Shown here piece after piece: positions 42,157-51,289 of a stretch of DNA of 64,000 bases. The DNA comes from an uncultured Alphaproteobacteria bacterium (lineage in GTDB: Bacteria; Pseudomonadota; Alphaproteobacteria; Rhodobacterales; Rhodobacteraceae): assembly GCA_902537215.1 (NCBI GenBank), contig CACBAM010000002.1, positions 62,001-126,000 of the forward strand. The letters are read 5' to 3'. The position numbers and the translations under genes are program-made. Below the pieces are notes generated by a model, which did not search any database, was not told the DNA's origin, and saw only the letters and a program-made list of their open reading frames with translations. The first letter of the stretch is position 1, and every line of letters starts with the position of its first letter.

Positions 42157-43851
42157 ATGGACTTTAATCAAGCTGTACAGCAAATTTTGAATACTGATGA
42201 ATTATTTCAAACTGAAAATGTTGAGATAAGGGGAATTACATACAAAGCATTTAATAAAGTGCCGCCAGACTTAAAAGAATTACTTGAGTATGGAAAGAAA
42301 GTAAGAGAGTGGGAAGAGTTTATCGTTTATGAAAAAGAAAAAATATCATATTTAGATTTTTGTAATCAAGTTAGTAAGCTTAGTTCATTCCTGCAAAAAG
42401 AGGTAGGCATCAAAAAAGGTGACAAAGTGGCAATTGCGATGCGCAATTACCCCGAGTATTTAACCATATTAATGGCCGTGGCCTCTATTGGGGGTGTCGT
42501 TGTTTTTGTAAATGCCTGGTGGACAACAGAGGAAATGGAATATGGGTTTGATGATAGCACAGCAAGGGTTTGCTTTGCTGATAAAGAGCGTTTAGCAACA
42601 ATAAAACCCTTTGCGAAAAAGAAAAGTATCAAATTATATTCCGTCAGATGTCTAGATGATCCTGAGATTGAAAAATATGACGACATTCTTAATAATTTTG
42701 AACGAGTTGACCTAGTTGATGTGGACTTAAAGCCAGATGATGACTTTGCTATTATGTACACATCGGGTTCTACAGGACATCCAAAAGGGGTTGTTTTAAC
42801 CCACAGAGGTGCCATTACAGCAACTTTTTCATGGCTAATGGCCGAAAGAGTTGGAGGTCTTTTGGCTGATCCTGAAAAGCTTGCGAGAAGAAGAGCTTCG
42901 AGTGTTCTACTTTTATCACCAATGTTTCACGTTAATGGATCTCACCCAAATTTTTTCTATTCTATAGCTAGAGGATCCAAGATTGTTTTAATGTATAAAT
43001 GGGATCCAGCGAAAGCAATAGATATCATTCGTGACGAAATAATAACTAGAATAACCGCTGTACCGACTGTAGTAGCAGACCTTGTCCAACAGGCAAGAGA
43101 CCAAAATGTGTATCTGGATACACTTGAATTTCTAGGAGCAGGTGGAGCTAAAAGACCAGCTGCCCAGGTTGGTGTTGAAAAACAGACTTTGCCACTTGCA
43201 GATATTGCCTCTGGATATGGAATGACTGAAACAAACGCTTTAGGTTTAGGTATATCTGGTGATGAGTATGTTGAAAAGCCAGAGTTAGCTGGAAGACTAT
43301 ACCCTCCACTGCAAGAAATTAAAATAGTAGATGATAATGATGTTCAATTGCCAAATGGACAACTAGGTGAGATCTGTCTAAAAAGCCCAGCAAATATGAG
43401 GTGCTATTTCAATAAGGAAAAGGAGACAGATGCTGTCTTGAAGGATGGATGGATGCACACTGGGGACTTAGGAATTTTAGATAATGAAGGACTTGTAACA
43501 ATAGTTGATCGAAAGAAGAATATAATAATTAGAGGTGGAGAAAACATCTCATGTTTAGAAGTAGAGGGCGCTCTCCAGAAGTTCCCTGGTGTTATCGAGT
43601 CTGTTGTTTTTTCTGTACCTGAAAAAAGATTTGGGGAAGAAGTAGGTGTTTGTATAAATATGTCTGGAGATACGAAAGGTAAAAATGAGAAAATATCTTC
43701 TTTTCTGAAAGATAAATTAGCACATTTCAAGATACCTGTTCATTATTGGTGGGTAAATCGATCTTTGCCGAGGGGCGCAACCGATAAGTTTGATAGGATA
43801 AAGATCAAAGAAATGTGTCTGAATAATAGTTGGAGTGATGAAGATGGATGA
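42157..43851 (+). CDS. Fatty-acyl-CoA synthetase (AMP-binding)
   Basis: 564 residues from ATG 42157. That start has AAAGGGAGAG just before it, whereas the alternative ATG at 42139 merely overlaps the preceding stop. P-loop YTSGSTGHPKGV, YGMTETN, and HTGDLG in the hinge region are present; the end has the K-rich SLPRGATDKFDR with the catalytic Lys. It activates a carboxylic acid to its CoA ester with ATP, feeding the following beta-oxidation genes. No membrane segment. Confidence 0.88.
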   Translation: MDFNQAVQQILNTDELFQTENVEIRGITYKAFNKVPPDLKELLEYGKKVREWEEFIVYEKEKISYLDFCNQVSKLSSFLQKEVGIKKGDKVAIAMRNYPEYLTILMAVASIGGVVVFVNAWWTTEEMEYGFDDSTARVCFADKERLATIKPFAKKKSIKLYSVRCLDDPEIEKYDDILNNFERVDLVDVDLKPDDDFAIMYTSGSTGHPKGVVLTHRGAITATFSWLMAERVGGLLADPEKLARRRASSVLLLSPMFHVNGSHPNFFYSIARGSKIVLMYKWDPAKAIDIIRDEIITRITAVPTVVADLVQQARDQNVYLDTLEFLGAGGAKRPAAQVGVEKQTLPLADIASGYGMTETNALGLGISGDEYVEKPELAGRLYPPLQEIKIVDDNDVQLPNGQLGEICLKSPANMRCYFNKEKETDAVLKDGWMHTGDLGILDNEGLVTIVDRKKNIIIRGGENISCLEVEGALQKFPGVIESVVFSVPEKRFGEEVGVCINMSGDTKGKNEKISSFLKDKLAHFKIPVHYWWVNRSLPRGATDKFDRIKIKEMCLNNSWSDEDG

Positions 43852-45121
43852 ACAGAACTATATTTCGGAAGCAGAGAAAAAAGTTCTGGATATTAAAGGG
43901 TTGCCGGAAAGTTTGCCTAAAAGGGAAATTAATACGGTCGGAATAATAGGCGCTGGTACGATGGGTGGTGGTATAGCCATGAACTTCGCAAATGTGGGAA
44001 TTCCAGCTCATATTGTTGAAATTAGCCATGATCAACTAGACAGCGGGATACGTAACATAAGCAATAATTATGAAAGATCAGTTAAAAGAGGGAAAATTTC
44101 AAAGGAACAGGTAAGTGATCGCTTAAAACTGATTTCCTCATCAACACAATTAACTGATTTAGGACACTGTGATTTGATTATTGAAGCTGTTTATGAGGAT
44201 TTAGATTTAAAAAAAAACATATTTAAAGAGCTGGATAAAATTGCCAGGCCATTCTCAATCTTGGCCACAAACACATCAGCGTTAGATATAAATAAAATTG
44301 CTTTGGCTACACTTAGACCGGATGACGTAATCGGACTTCATTTTTTTTCACCGGCAAATGTTATGAAACTTGTGGAAATTGTACGCGCTAAGTTTACTAG
44401 TGATGTCGTTGTAGCAACTAGTCTATCATTGGTGAAGAAAATTAATAAAATACCAACAATTGTGGGCGTTTGTCCTGGATTTGTTGGTAACAGAATTTTA
44501 TTTGCTCGTCAAAAACAAGCTTTAAATATGGTTTATAATGGCTTAATGCCCTGGGATATTGATAAGGCGTTAAACGAATTTGGTTTTAAAATGGGACCTT
44601 TCCAAATGTCTGACTTGGCTGGGTTAGACATAGGTTGGAAAAAAGGAGAAAAGACAACAAATCCTATCAGAGATGCGCTATGTGGATTAGACAGAAGAGG
44701 TCAGAAAACCGGTGCTGGGTATTATGATTATGATGAGAACAGAGTTCCCAGAATATCCAAAATTACCGAAGAGCTAATAAAAGATATTACTGGAAAAGAA
44801 AAAGCAGAAAATATGGAAAGTACTGATATAATTGAGCAGTGTATTTTCCCAATGGTAAATGAGGCTCTATTAATTTTAGAAGAAGGAATTGCACAAAGAC
44901 CCTCTGATATTGATGTGGTATGGCTGAATGGCTATGGATTTCCAAGAGATAAAGGAGGTCTATTGTTTTGGGCAAGCAAAATTGGTAGTACTCAAATTTT
45001 GGAGGGTCTAAAGAAAATGGAAGATAGTGGCTTAGAGATCAACATATCCGAAATGCTAAAAGATATGGTTAAAAAGAATGAAAACATTTTTGATAAAGAA
45101 GATCAAAAAATCAGAGTGTAA
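43838..45121 (+). CDS. 3-hydroxyacyl-CoA dehydrogenase
   Basis: About 427 residues. NAD-binding GAGTMGGGIAMNFANVG, HFFSPANVMKLVEIV with the catalytic His, then the duplicated C-terminal domain with GFVGNRI and a second one ending GYGFPRDKGG. This is the middle and end of a FadB-type protein without its hydratase half, which is encoded by the next gene. ATG at 43838 or 43844 are both open; GGAG precedes them. It oxidises 3-hydroxyacyl-CoA to 3-ketoacyl-CoA. Overlaps the synthetase gene by 14 nt. Confidence 0.87.
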   Translation: MKMDEQNYISEAEKKVLDIKGLPESLPKREINTVGIIGAGTMGGGIAMNFANVGIPAHIVEISHDQLDSGIRNISNNYERSVKRGKISKEQVSDRLKLISSSTQLTDLGHCDLIIEAVYEDLDLKKNIFKELDKIARPFSILATNTSALDINKIALATLRPDDVIGLHFFSPANVMKLVEIVRAKFTSDVVVATSLSLVKKINKIPTIVGVCPGFVGNRILFARQKQALNMVYNGLMPWDIDKALNEFGFKMGPFQMSDLAGLDIGWKKGEKTTNPIRDALCGLDRRGQKTGAGYYDYDENRVPRISKITEELIKDITGKEKAENMESTDIIEQCIFPMVNEALLILEEGIAQRPSDIDVVWLNGYGFPRDKGGLLFWASKIGSTQILEGLKKMEDSGLEINISEMLKDMVKKNENIFDKEDQKIRV

Positions 45122-45133
45122 GGAGGTGCTTAA

Positions 45134-45916
45134 ATGGAGTATGAATTTGTAAAAGTTGAGAAAAAAGACCACATCTCAATAGTAACAATAAATAGACCTG
45201 AGGTGTATAATGCCGTCCATCCTCCGTTAAGTTTAGAACTGGATCAAGTCTGGAATGAATTTATTGAAGACAGTGAGCAATGGGTTGCTGTTTTAACTGG
45301 AGCTGGGGACAAAGCTTTTTCTGCTGGAAATGATCTGAAATATTCAGCGCAACCAGGAAAATATAAGGTTCAGCAACCTAAAAGTGGGTTTGCGGGGCTG
45401 ACAAATAGATTTGATCGCACCAAACCTATCATAGCAGCTGTAAATGGGTTTGCTATGGGTGGCGGAATGGAAACAGCTCTCTCGTGTGATATTATATTGG
45501 CATCAGAGAACGCTAAATTTGCCCTTCCTGAAGTAAAAGTAGGTTTTTTCGCAGCAGCTGGCGGTGTTCAACGACTTAGTAGACAAATAGGCAAAAAGGC
45601 GGCACTCGAAATGATACTAACAGGGCGTAGTGTGGATGCTAAAGAAGCACTGAAGCTCGGTATCGTAAACGAGGTTTTTTCTCAGCCAGAATTATTAGAT
45701 AAAGCAATTGAAAAGGCTAATGTAATAGCTGGCAATTGTCCATCGTCTATAAAGTATTCTCTGGAAGCTTTAAATCACATGGATCAGTTAGAAGAAATGT
45801 CATCTGCGCTCGAAAAAAGTTATGAGTTAATAGACTTATTGAGGCAAACAGAGGATCACAAAGAGGGAGTGTCCGCATTTGTTGAAAAGCGCGCTCCACA
45901 ATGGAAGAATAAGTAA
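45134..45916 (+). CDS. Enoyl-CoA hydratase
   Basis: 260 residues, crotonase family. FSAGNDLK and AVNGFAMGGGMETALSCD form the oxyanion hole; PEVKVGFFAAAGGVQRL holds the first catalytic Glu. TAAGGAGGT precedes the ATG, the best Shine-Dalgarno in the operon. With the upstream 3-hydroxyacyl-CoA dehydrogenase it would perform hydration and oxidation steps of a beta-oxidation round. Confidence 0.88.
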   Translation: MEYEFVKVEKKDHISIVTINRPEVYNAVHPPLSLELDQVWNEFIEDSEQWVAVLTGAGDKAFSAGNDLKYSAQPGKYKVQQPKSGFAGLTNRFDRTKPIIAAVNGFAMGGGMETALSCDIILASENAKFALPEVKVGFFAAAGGVQRLSRQIGKKAALEMILTGRSVDAKEALKLGIVNEVFSQPELLDKAIEKANVIAGNCPSSIKYSLEALNHMDQLEEMSSALEKSYELIDLLRQTEDHKEGVSAFVEKRAPQWKNK

Positions 45917-45940
45917 TCGTATTTAAAGAAAGGAAATTTA

Positions 45941-46714
45941 ATGTCTTCACTGTTTAATCTTGAAGGAAAAAACTGCTTAGTTACAGGGGCTTCAAAGGGT
46001 ATGGGTAAAGCTATGGCCTTAGCCTTAGCTGAACATGGAGCAAATGTTGTGATATCAAGCCGGAAGCAAGATCAGTTGGAGGAAACAGCTAATGAAATAA
46101 ATAAGCAAGTTGGAGTTCAAAATATTGTGCCTGTAGCTGCAAATGCTGGGCGTAAAGAAGACCTGAATCAACTTGTTCAAGAGACGAATAGGGCCATTGG
46201 CAAGATAGATGTCTTAATAGGAAACGCTGGAGTTAATCCACACTATGGACCTATGTCGGACATATCCGATGAAGCATATGACAAAACAATGGCAACGAAC
46301 GTAAAGTCAAATCATTGGCTGTGCCAAATGGTTGCACCAGATATGATTTCAAGGGGAGGGGGTTCAATTATGATTACCTCAAGCGTTGGGGCGTTCGAGC
46401 CTTCTTTACATCTTGGCGCGTACGCAATTTCAAAGTTAGCTGTAATAGGGCTAGTAAGAAATCTAGCTGCAGAATATGGGCCTCAAAATATTAGAGTCAA
46501 TGCAATATGTCCTGCAATAATTAAAACGGATTTTGCCAAGGCATTATGGGACGATGATACAAAGGCTAAGGAAGCAATTTCTAAAATACCGCTTGGTCGT
46601 TTGGGAGAACCAGAGGATCTACAAGGTCTTGCGGTATTTCTGGCATCTAATGCGAGTAGTTATATCACAGGTCAAGCGATGACTGTATGTGGCGGTGGCT
46701 ATATGTGGCGTTAA
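45941..46714 (+). CDS. Short-chain dehydrogenase/reductase
   Basis: 257 residues. TGASKGMG (18-25), NAGVNPHYG, ITSSVGAF and YAISK; ends ITGQAMTVCGGGYMWR. It has the form of FabG-like or 3-hydroxyacyl-CoA dehydrogenases. AAAGGAAA before the ATG. Same operon; 16 nt to the next start. Confidence 0.86.
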   Translation: MSSLFNLEGKNCLVTGASKGMGKAMALALAEHGANVVISSRKQDQLEETANEINKQVGVQNIVPVAANAGRKEDLNQLVQETNRAIGKIDVLIGNAGVNPHYGPMSDISDEAYDKTMATNVKSNHWLCQMVAPDMISRGGGSIMITSSVGAFEPSLHLGAYAISKLAVIGLVRNLAAEYGPQNIRVNAICPAIIKTDFAKALWDDDTKAKEAISKIPLGRLGEPEDLQGLAVFLASNASSYITGQAMTVCGGGYMWR

Positions 46715-46730
46715 TAAAAGGGAGAAAGAT

Positions 46731-47501
46731 ATGGACATAAAAGATAGAGTAATAGTGGTAACTGGAGCAGCCAGTGGAATAGGTAGATCTCTCGTCAAAA
46801 TTTTTTATAAACATGGTGCAAAGCATGTTGTTAGTGCAGACGTAAATATGGACGGAATAAGCAAGGTCGCAAAGGAATATGGTGGCACCGCGATGAAATG
46901 TGATGTTAGTCGAGAAGGGGATATTGCAAAAGTTATAAGAACAACAGAGAGAGAAATTGGTCCAATATCAATTTTTTGTTCGAATGCAGGCATTGGTCAT
47001 CTAGGTGGGATCGAGGTTCCGAATGATGATTGGCAAAAAATTTGGGAAATTAATCTAATGTCACATGTATGGGCAGCCAGACACTTGGTCACTTTAATGG
47101 AAAAACGAGGGGAAGGATACTTGCTAAATACGGCATCCGCTGCTGGGCTTTTGTCACAAGTTGGTGATGCCTCCTATTCAACTACCAAACATGCTGCAAT
47201 TGGTTTAGGAGAATGGCTTGCTTTTTCATACGCGAAAAAGGGGATAAAGGTTTCTATGTTGTGTCCCCAGGGGGTACGAACTGCAATGACGGATGGATTG
47301 GATCCAGAGCTCGCTGTCGCTATGAAAGATGGAATGCTTGAACCTGATGATGTTGCCGAGGAATGTGTTAAAACCATTAATGAAGAGCGTTTCTTAGTAC
47401 TGCCACACCCTGTAGTTGAAAAATATATTCAATATAAGACGTCCGATTATGACGGATGGCTCGCTGGCATGGCGAAATTAAATGAGAGATTTAGGTATTA
47501 G
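46731..47501 (+). CDS. Short-chain dehydrogenase/reductase
   Basis: 256 residues. TGAASGIG, SNAGIGHLGG, TASAAGL and YSTTK motifs. The ATG at 46731 is chosen over an in-frame one at 46689 because AAAGGGAGAAAG directly precedes it and the Rossmann fold begins there. Last gene of the rightward operon. Its 3' end overlaps the convergent TesB gene by 11 nt. Confidence 0.86.
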   Translation: MDIKDRVIVVTGAASGIGRSLVKIFYKHGAKHVVSADVNMDGISKVAKEYGGTAMKCDVSREGDIAKVIRTTEREIGPISIFCSNAGIGHLGGIEVPNDDWQKIWEINLMSHVWAARHLVTLMEKRGEGYLLNTASAAGLLSQVGDASYSTTKHAAIGLGEWLAFSYAKKGIKVSMLCPQGVRTAMTDGLDPELAVAMKDGMLEPDDVAEECVKTINEERFLVLPHPVVEKYIQYKTSDYDGWLAGMAKLNERFRY

Positions 47502-48360
47502 GCTTTCGTTTTAAAGGACGCATAAGTCCTTCTTGAGCCACACTGGCAACAAGAGTTCCATCCTGTGAAAAAACTTTTCCTCTGTTTAGGCTTCTTGCAG
47601 CTCCAGAGAATGGACTATCCATTTCATATAAGTACCAATTGTTAAAATCTATTTTTTCATGAAACCACATTGCGTGATCCAAACTTGCTAGCATAACATC
47701 TCCTGAATAAGCTGATACACCGTGAGGACGATTACCAGAGCCCAACAACGATACGTCAGAGGCGTATGCAAGAAAGCAATGATGTACCCATTGATCTTTG
47801 GCATCAAGGGTCCCATCCACTTTAAACCACAAAAAATTTTTGTCTGAAGTCGGTTCAGGGTTAAATAAATCGGGCGGATCAACATCTCTTATTTCAATCG
47901 GCTTGGGGTTCAAAAAATTTGCGCGCCTTTTCTCAGGAACTTTTTCCGCAATTAGTTTTCTCTGTTCATTCCTATTAAGAACTCCCGAAGGCCCTTTTAC
48001 TTCTTTCATTTTATGCTGATGAGACCAACCCTCTTCTTCAATATGAAATGACGCAGCCATATTGAATATTTGTTTGCCATTTTGTATAGCAACCACTCTT
48101 CTCGTTGTGAAGCTTCCACCATCTCGTGCTCTATCAACCTCGTAAATAATGGGTGTTGATGGATCTCCAGGTCGGATAAAATAAGCATGAAGAGAATGGC
48201 AAAGCCGTTCCTCAACGGTTTTGTAGGCCGCCGCTAGTGCCTGAGCAATAACATGACCGCCAAACACTCGTGATGCGACCTCGCCACCTTCGCCTTGCCC
48301 TCGAAAAAGATTGCGGTCCAAAGTTTCAATATCAAGAAGCTTTTCTATTTTTTTCTTCAT
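47491..48360 (-). CDS. tesB: Acyl-CoA thioesterase II
   Basis: 289 residues, double-hotdog TesB. The N-terminal half has GGHVIAQALAAA and HSLHAYFIRPGD. The C-terminal half has LASLDHAMWFHE with the catalytic Asp, and SGAARSLNRGKVF...GTLVASVAQEGLMR with the Gln. It hydrolyses medium- and long-chain acyl-CoA. Its ATG overlaps the APH gene's stop (ATGA), making an operon with it. Confidence 0.9.
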   Translation of the reverse strand: MKKKIEKLLDIETLDRNLFRGQGEGGEVASRVFGGHVIAQALAAAYKTVEERLCHSLHAYFIRPGDPSTPIIYEVDRARDGGSFTTRRVVAIQNGKQIFNMAASFHIEEEGWSHQHKMKEVKGPSGVLNRNEQRKLIAEKVPEKRRANFLNPKPIEIRDVDPPDLFNPEPTSDKNFLWFKVDGTLDAKDQWVHHCFLAYASDVSLLGSGNRPHGVSAYSGDVMLASLDHAMWFHEKIDFNNWYLYEMDSPFSGAARSLNRGKVFSQDGTLVASVAQEGLMRPLKRKPNT

Positions 48361-49382
48361 AGTGCCTTCATTAGTTCATACGCACGCTCAGCTAGCTTTG
48401 GAACAGATAATGTTTCCCTATTTGAGCGTTCTGGATTAGCGGCAATTCCAGACAAAGCCCTTTTTTTCACGCCCTGTATAACACATGCCATTCGAAAAAA
48501 ACAGAACGCGAGATAAAAATTAAAATCTTTTATGTAGTCGATGTTTCTTAGCTCGCAATATTCTTTAATAAAGTTTTCATCACTTGGTATTCCGAGAGGT
48601 TCTCTTTCAACACCTTGTAGCCCCCTGCTAATTTTTCCTGCTGTTTGTTCCCACTGCATGATTAAAGATGCGAGATCAGCAATGGGATGTCCAGTTGTAC
48701 AAATCTCCCAGTCTATAATTGCAAGTAGTTTTGGCTCATTTTTATCAAATATCATATTATCAAGTCGAAAATCACCATGAACTAGTGAACGAGGAGAGTT
48801 GTCCATAGGTATTCTTTTCGGAAGCTCATCCATCATTTCGTTCATTTCACCAATTTTTTCCGTTTCCGATGACAAGTATTGTTTTGCCCACCTACTTATC
48901 TGCCTTTCATAGTAGTTTCCGTCCGCACCAAAATCTGTTAAACCCACCGCATCAATATTTACTTCATGTAACGAGGACAATCCTCTATTTATTTCGCTAA
49001 AAACCTTTGCTCTATCGTCATTAGCTAAACTTGGTAAAGCAGGGTCTTCATAAACTACTCCATCAACGAATTCCATTATATAAAAATCAACGCCTAAAAT
49101 AGATTTATCATCACAATAATGAAGCATTTTCGCAACCGGTACGGGTGTGTCATACAAAGCCTTTTGCACTCTATATTCTCGGTCTATGGCGTGTGCCGAT
49201 TTTAATAAGGGCCCATCTGGTTTTCGCCTTATAACATAGCTAGCTGTATCTGTCTCCAGTAAAAAGGTCGGGTTCGATTGGCCAATAGAAAACTTTTTTA
49301 CATTCTTTAAATGTGAAAACCCGTCAATGTTGTTTGCTAAATAAGGGAGAAGGTTTTCTTTGTTTAATGGATCTTTAGACAT
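48357..49382 (-). CDS. Aminoglycoside-phosphotransferase-fold protein of the ACAD10/ACAD11-associated type
   Basis: 341 residues. The kinase-like fold shows LVHGDFRLDNMIFD (catalytic loop HGDxxxxN) and AIIDWEICTTGHPIADLA (DxE metal loop). Proteins of this kind form the N-terminal half of mammalian ACAD10/ACAD11, which phosphorylate 4-hydroxyacyl-CoAs before dehydration, and in bacteria sit next to acyl-CoA dehydrogenases, as here. AGGAAG precedes the ATG. This suggests 4-hydroxy acids among the substrates. Confidence 0.82.
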   Translation of the reverse strand: MSKDPLNKENLLPYLANNIDGFSHLKNVKKFSIGQSNPTFLLETDTASYVIRRKPDGPLLKSAHAIDREYRVQKALYDTPVPVAKMLHYCDDKSILGVDFYIMEFVDGVVYEDPALPSLANDDRAKVFSEINRGLSSLHEVNIDAVGLTDFGADGNYYERQISRWAKQYLSSETEKIGEMNEMMDELPKRIPMDNSPRSLVHGDFRLDNMIFDKNEPKLLAIIDWEICTTGHPIADLASLIMQWEQTAGKISRGLQGVEREPLGIPSDENFIKEYCELRNIDYIKDFNFYLAFCFFRMACVIQGVKKRALSGIAANPERSNRETLSVPKLAERAYELMKAL

Positions 49383-49386
49383 CTTC

Positions 49387-50034
49387 CTAACTATAGGTCA
49401 GCAAATGAGCGTTGTCTCCATCGAATTGTGGTGCGCAATTAAAGCTGTGAAGGTAAAAGGCTTTGGGAGTGTAAATGAACTTTGAGATTGATGTATTTTT
49501 TATTTGTAAGTTTAATGTCATCATTTCTTCTTTAGGAGCCTTGAGGGTTGTTGCTACCACTCTACTTATTGGTCCTCCTGATGTGACAACGACAACTTGT
49601 TTACAGTCAAGATCACAACTAAACTCGAGCGCACTACTAATTCTTGAAGAAAAGTCTTCCCAGCTTTCGGTTGCATTTGGTAGTTTTGCATTCATCCAGT
49701 TGGTTACCGTTGATCGAAGAGTTTTAAAGTGTGTCTTTCTGTCAGTAAAAATCTCTTCTGGGACATTTGGGCCAAACTCTGCTAATAATAAGTCTCTAAA
49801 GTCATATTCGTTCCAGCCAGGGTGCATATCGACTTGGCATTTCAAATTAAAATTTTCCAGTGTTTGATGATGTCTCTTTTGGGTACCTATAACAACTCTG
49901 TCAGGGGCTATATTTAGTTTGTCAAACAAGGAACCCAAAAGAGTTGCTTGGTCATGACCTAACTTTGATAAGTTATCGTAATTTTCATTACCAAAAGATG
50001 CCTGAGCATGTCTAATTAGGATTAGCTCACTCAT
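49387..50034 (-). CDS. Histidine phosphatase family protein with altered second His
   Basis: 215 residues. N-terminal LIRHAQASFG (RHG-type motif, phospho-accepting His) and KRHHQTL. The second conserved His, expected in VVSHGG, is Ser here (VVTSGGPISRVV). Such variants occur in phosphoglycerate-mutase-like proteins next to ACAD/APH genes. It lies 5 nt upstream of the APH gene, so it may handle a phosphorylated intermediate made by it. Confidence 0.78.
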   Translation of the reverse strand: MSELILIRHAQASFGNENYDNLSKLGHDQATLLGSLFDKLNIAPDRVVIGTQKRHHQTLENFNLKCQVDMHPGWNEYDFRDLLLAEFGPNVPEEIFTDRKTHFKTLRSTVTNWMNAKLPNATESWEDFSSRISSALEFSCDLDCKQVVVVTSGGPISRVVATTLKAPKEEMMTLNLQIKNTSISKFIYTPKAFYLHSFNCAPQFDGDNAHLLTYS

Positions 50035-50049
50035 TAAGATTTAAAACAC

Positions 50050-51276
50050 TCAGTTTGAGTATCGTCTTAGTTCAGCTCTAGCGACCTGCCTTCTGTGAAC
50101 GGCGTCTGGGCCATCAGCAAGACGTAATGTCCTAACGTGTGTCCACATATGAGCAAGAGGAGTGTCTTGACTAATTCCCATCCCACCGTGCATTTGTATT
50201 GCCTCATCGATAACCTTTAATGCCATAAGAGGTGCTACAACTTTTATCTGACTAATCCATGGTTGTGCTGCTTTCACACCTGCAGTATCCATCATCCAAG
50301 CGGCTTTCAAGCAAAGTAACCTGCTCTGTTCTATTTCCATCCGGCAGTTCGCAATAATATCGTAGTTTGCACCGAGTTCTGTTAATTCCTTTCCGAAGGC
50401 TGTTCGTGTTTTAGAGCGCCTTATCATCAACTCAAGGGCTTTCTCTGCTTGCCCAATAGCTCTCATACAGTGATGAATTCTTCCAGGCCCTAACCTTCCT
50501 TGTGATACCTCGAAACCACGGCCCTCTCCAAGAATAAGATTTTCAGCTGGAACTTTCACATTTGTAAATTTACAGTGCCCGTGCCCATGCGGAGCGTCGT
50601 CTGCACCGAAGACATTCATATATCTGAGTACTTCAAATCCTTCAGAGTCGGCGTCTACAAAAAACATTGAATGCCTCGAATGCTTTGCAGCATCTGGGTC
50701 AGTTAGCGCCATAACAATAAAAACTTTACATCTAGGGTCTCCAACACCAGAAGACCACCATTTTTGACCATTCAATACCCAATGATCTCCGTCTTTTTTT
50801 GCTTCGAGCGATATATTTGTAGCATCTGAAGAAGCAACGTCAGGCTCCGTCATTAAATAAGCAGACCGTATCTCTCCTTCTAGTAATTTTGATAACCATT
50901 TCTTTTTGTGGTTTTCATTGCCATAGCGTTCAATTACTTCCATATTTCCCGTATCCGGTGCGGAACAATTAAATACTTCGGCTGCGATACCAACTTTTCC
51001 CATCTCTTCTGCGAGATAAGCATACTCAACAGTTGATAAACCGTAGCCTTTCTCTGAATCAGTAAGCCAGAAGTTCCAGAGGCCTCTTTCTTTAGCGAGA
51101 GACTTCAGATGGGTTAATATTTCCATTTGTCTTTCGGTAAACTGCCATCTGCTTCCGGATGGATGCTTTCCAACTTCCTCATGAAACTCGTGGTCGAGGG
51201 GTTCTATGTCATCTGAAACCATCTGTCTTACTTTATCAATTAACGGTTTTACTTTGTCGGTAACGCCTAAATCCAT
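50050..51276 (-). CDS. Acyl-CoA dehydrogenase
   Basis: 408 residues. FAD/substrate motifs YLMTEPDVASSDATNI, the QKWWSSG strand and the late IQMHGGMGISQDTPLAH region, with an ADGPDAVHRRQVAR end, place it in the ACAD10/11-like or DUF-type long-branch group, not in short-chain ACADs. AGGAGA before the ATG. It introduces the C2-C3 double bond and passes electrons to ETF. Confidence 0.88.
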   Translation of the reverse strand: MDLGVTDKVKPLIDKVRQMVSDDIEPLDHEFHEEVGKHPSGSRWQFTERQMEILTHLKSLAKERGLWNFWLTDSEKGYGLSTVEYAYLAEEMGKVGIAAEVFNCSAPDTGNMEVIERYGNENHKKKWLSKLLEGEIRSAYLMTEPDVASSDATNISLEAKKDGDHWVLNGQKWWSSGVGDPRCKVFIVMALTDPDAAKHSRHSMFFVDADSEGFEVLRYMNVFGADDAPHGHGHCKFTNVKVPAENLILGEGRGFEVSQGRLGPGRIHHCMRAIGQAEKALELMIRRSKTRTAFGKELTELGANYDIIANCRMEIEQSRLLCLKAAWMMDTAGVKAAQPWISQIKVVAPLMALKVIDEAIQMHGGMGISQDTPLAHMWTHVRTLRLADGPDAVHRRQVARAELRRYSN

Positions 51277-51289
51277 GTCTTTCTCCTAA

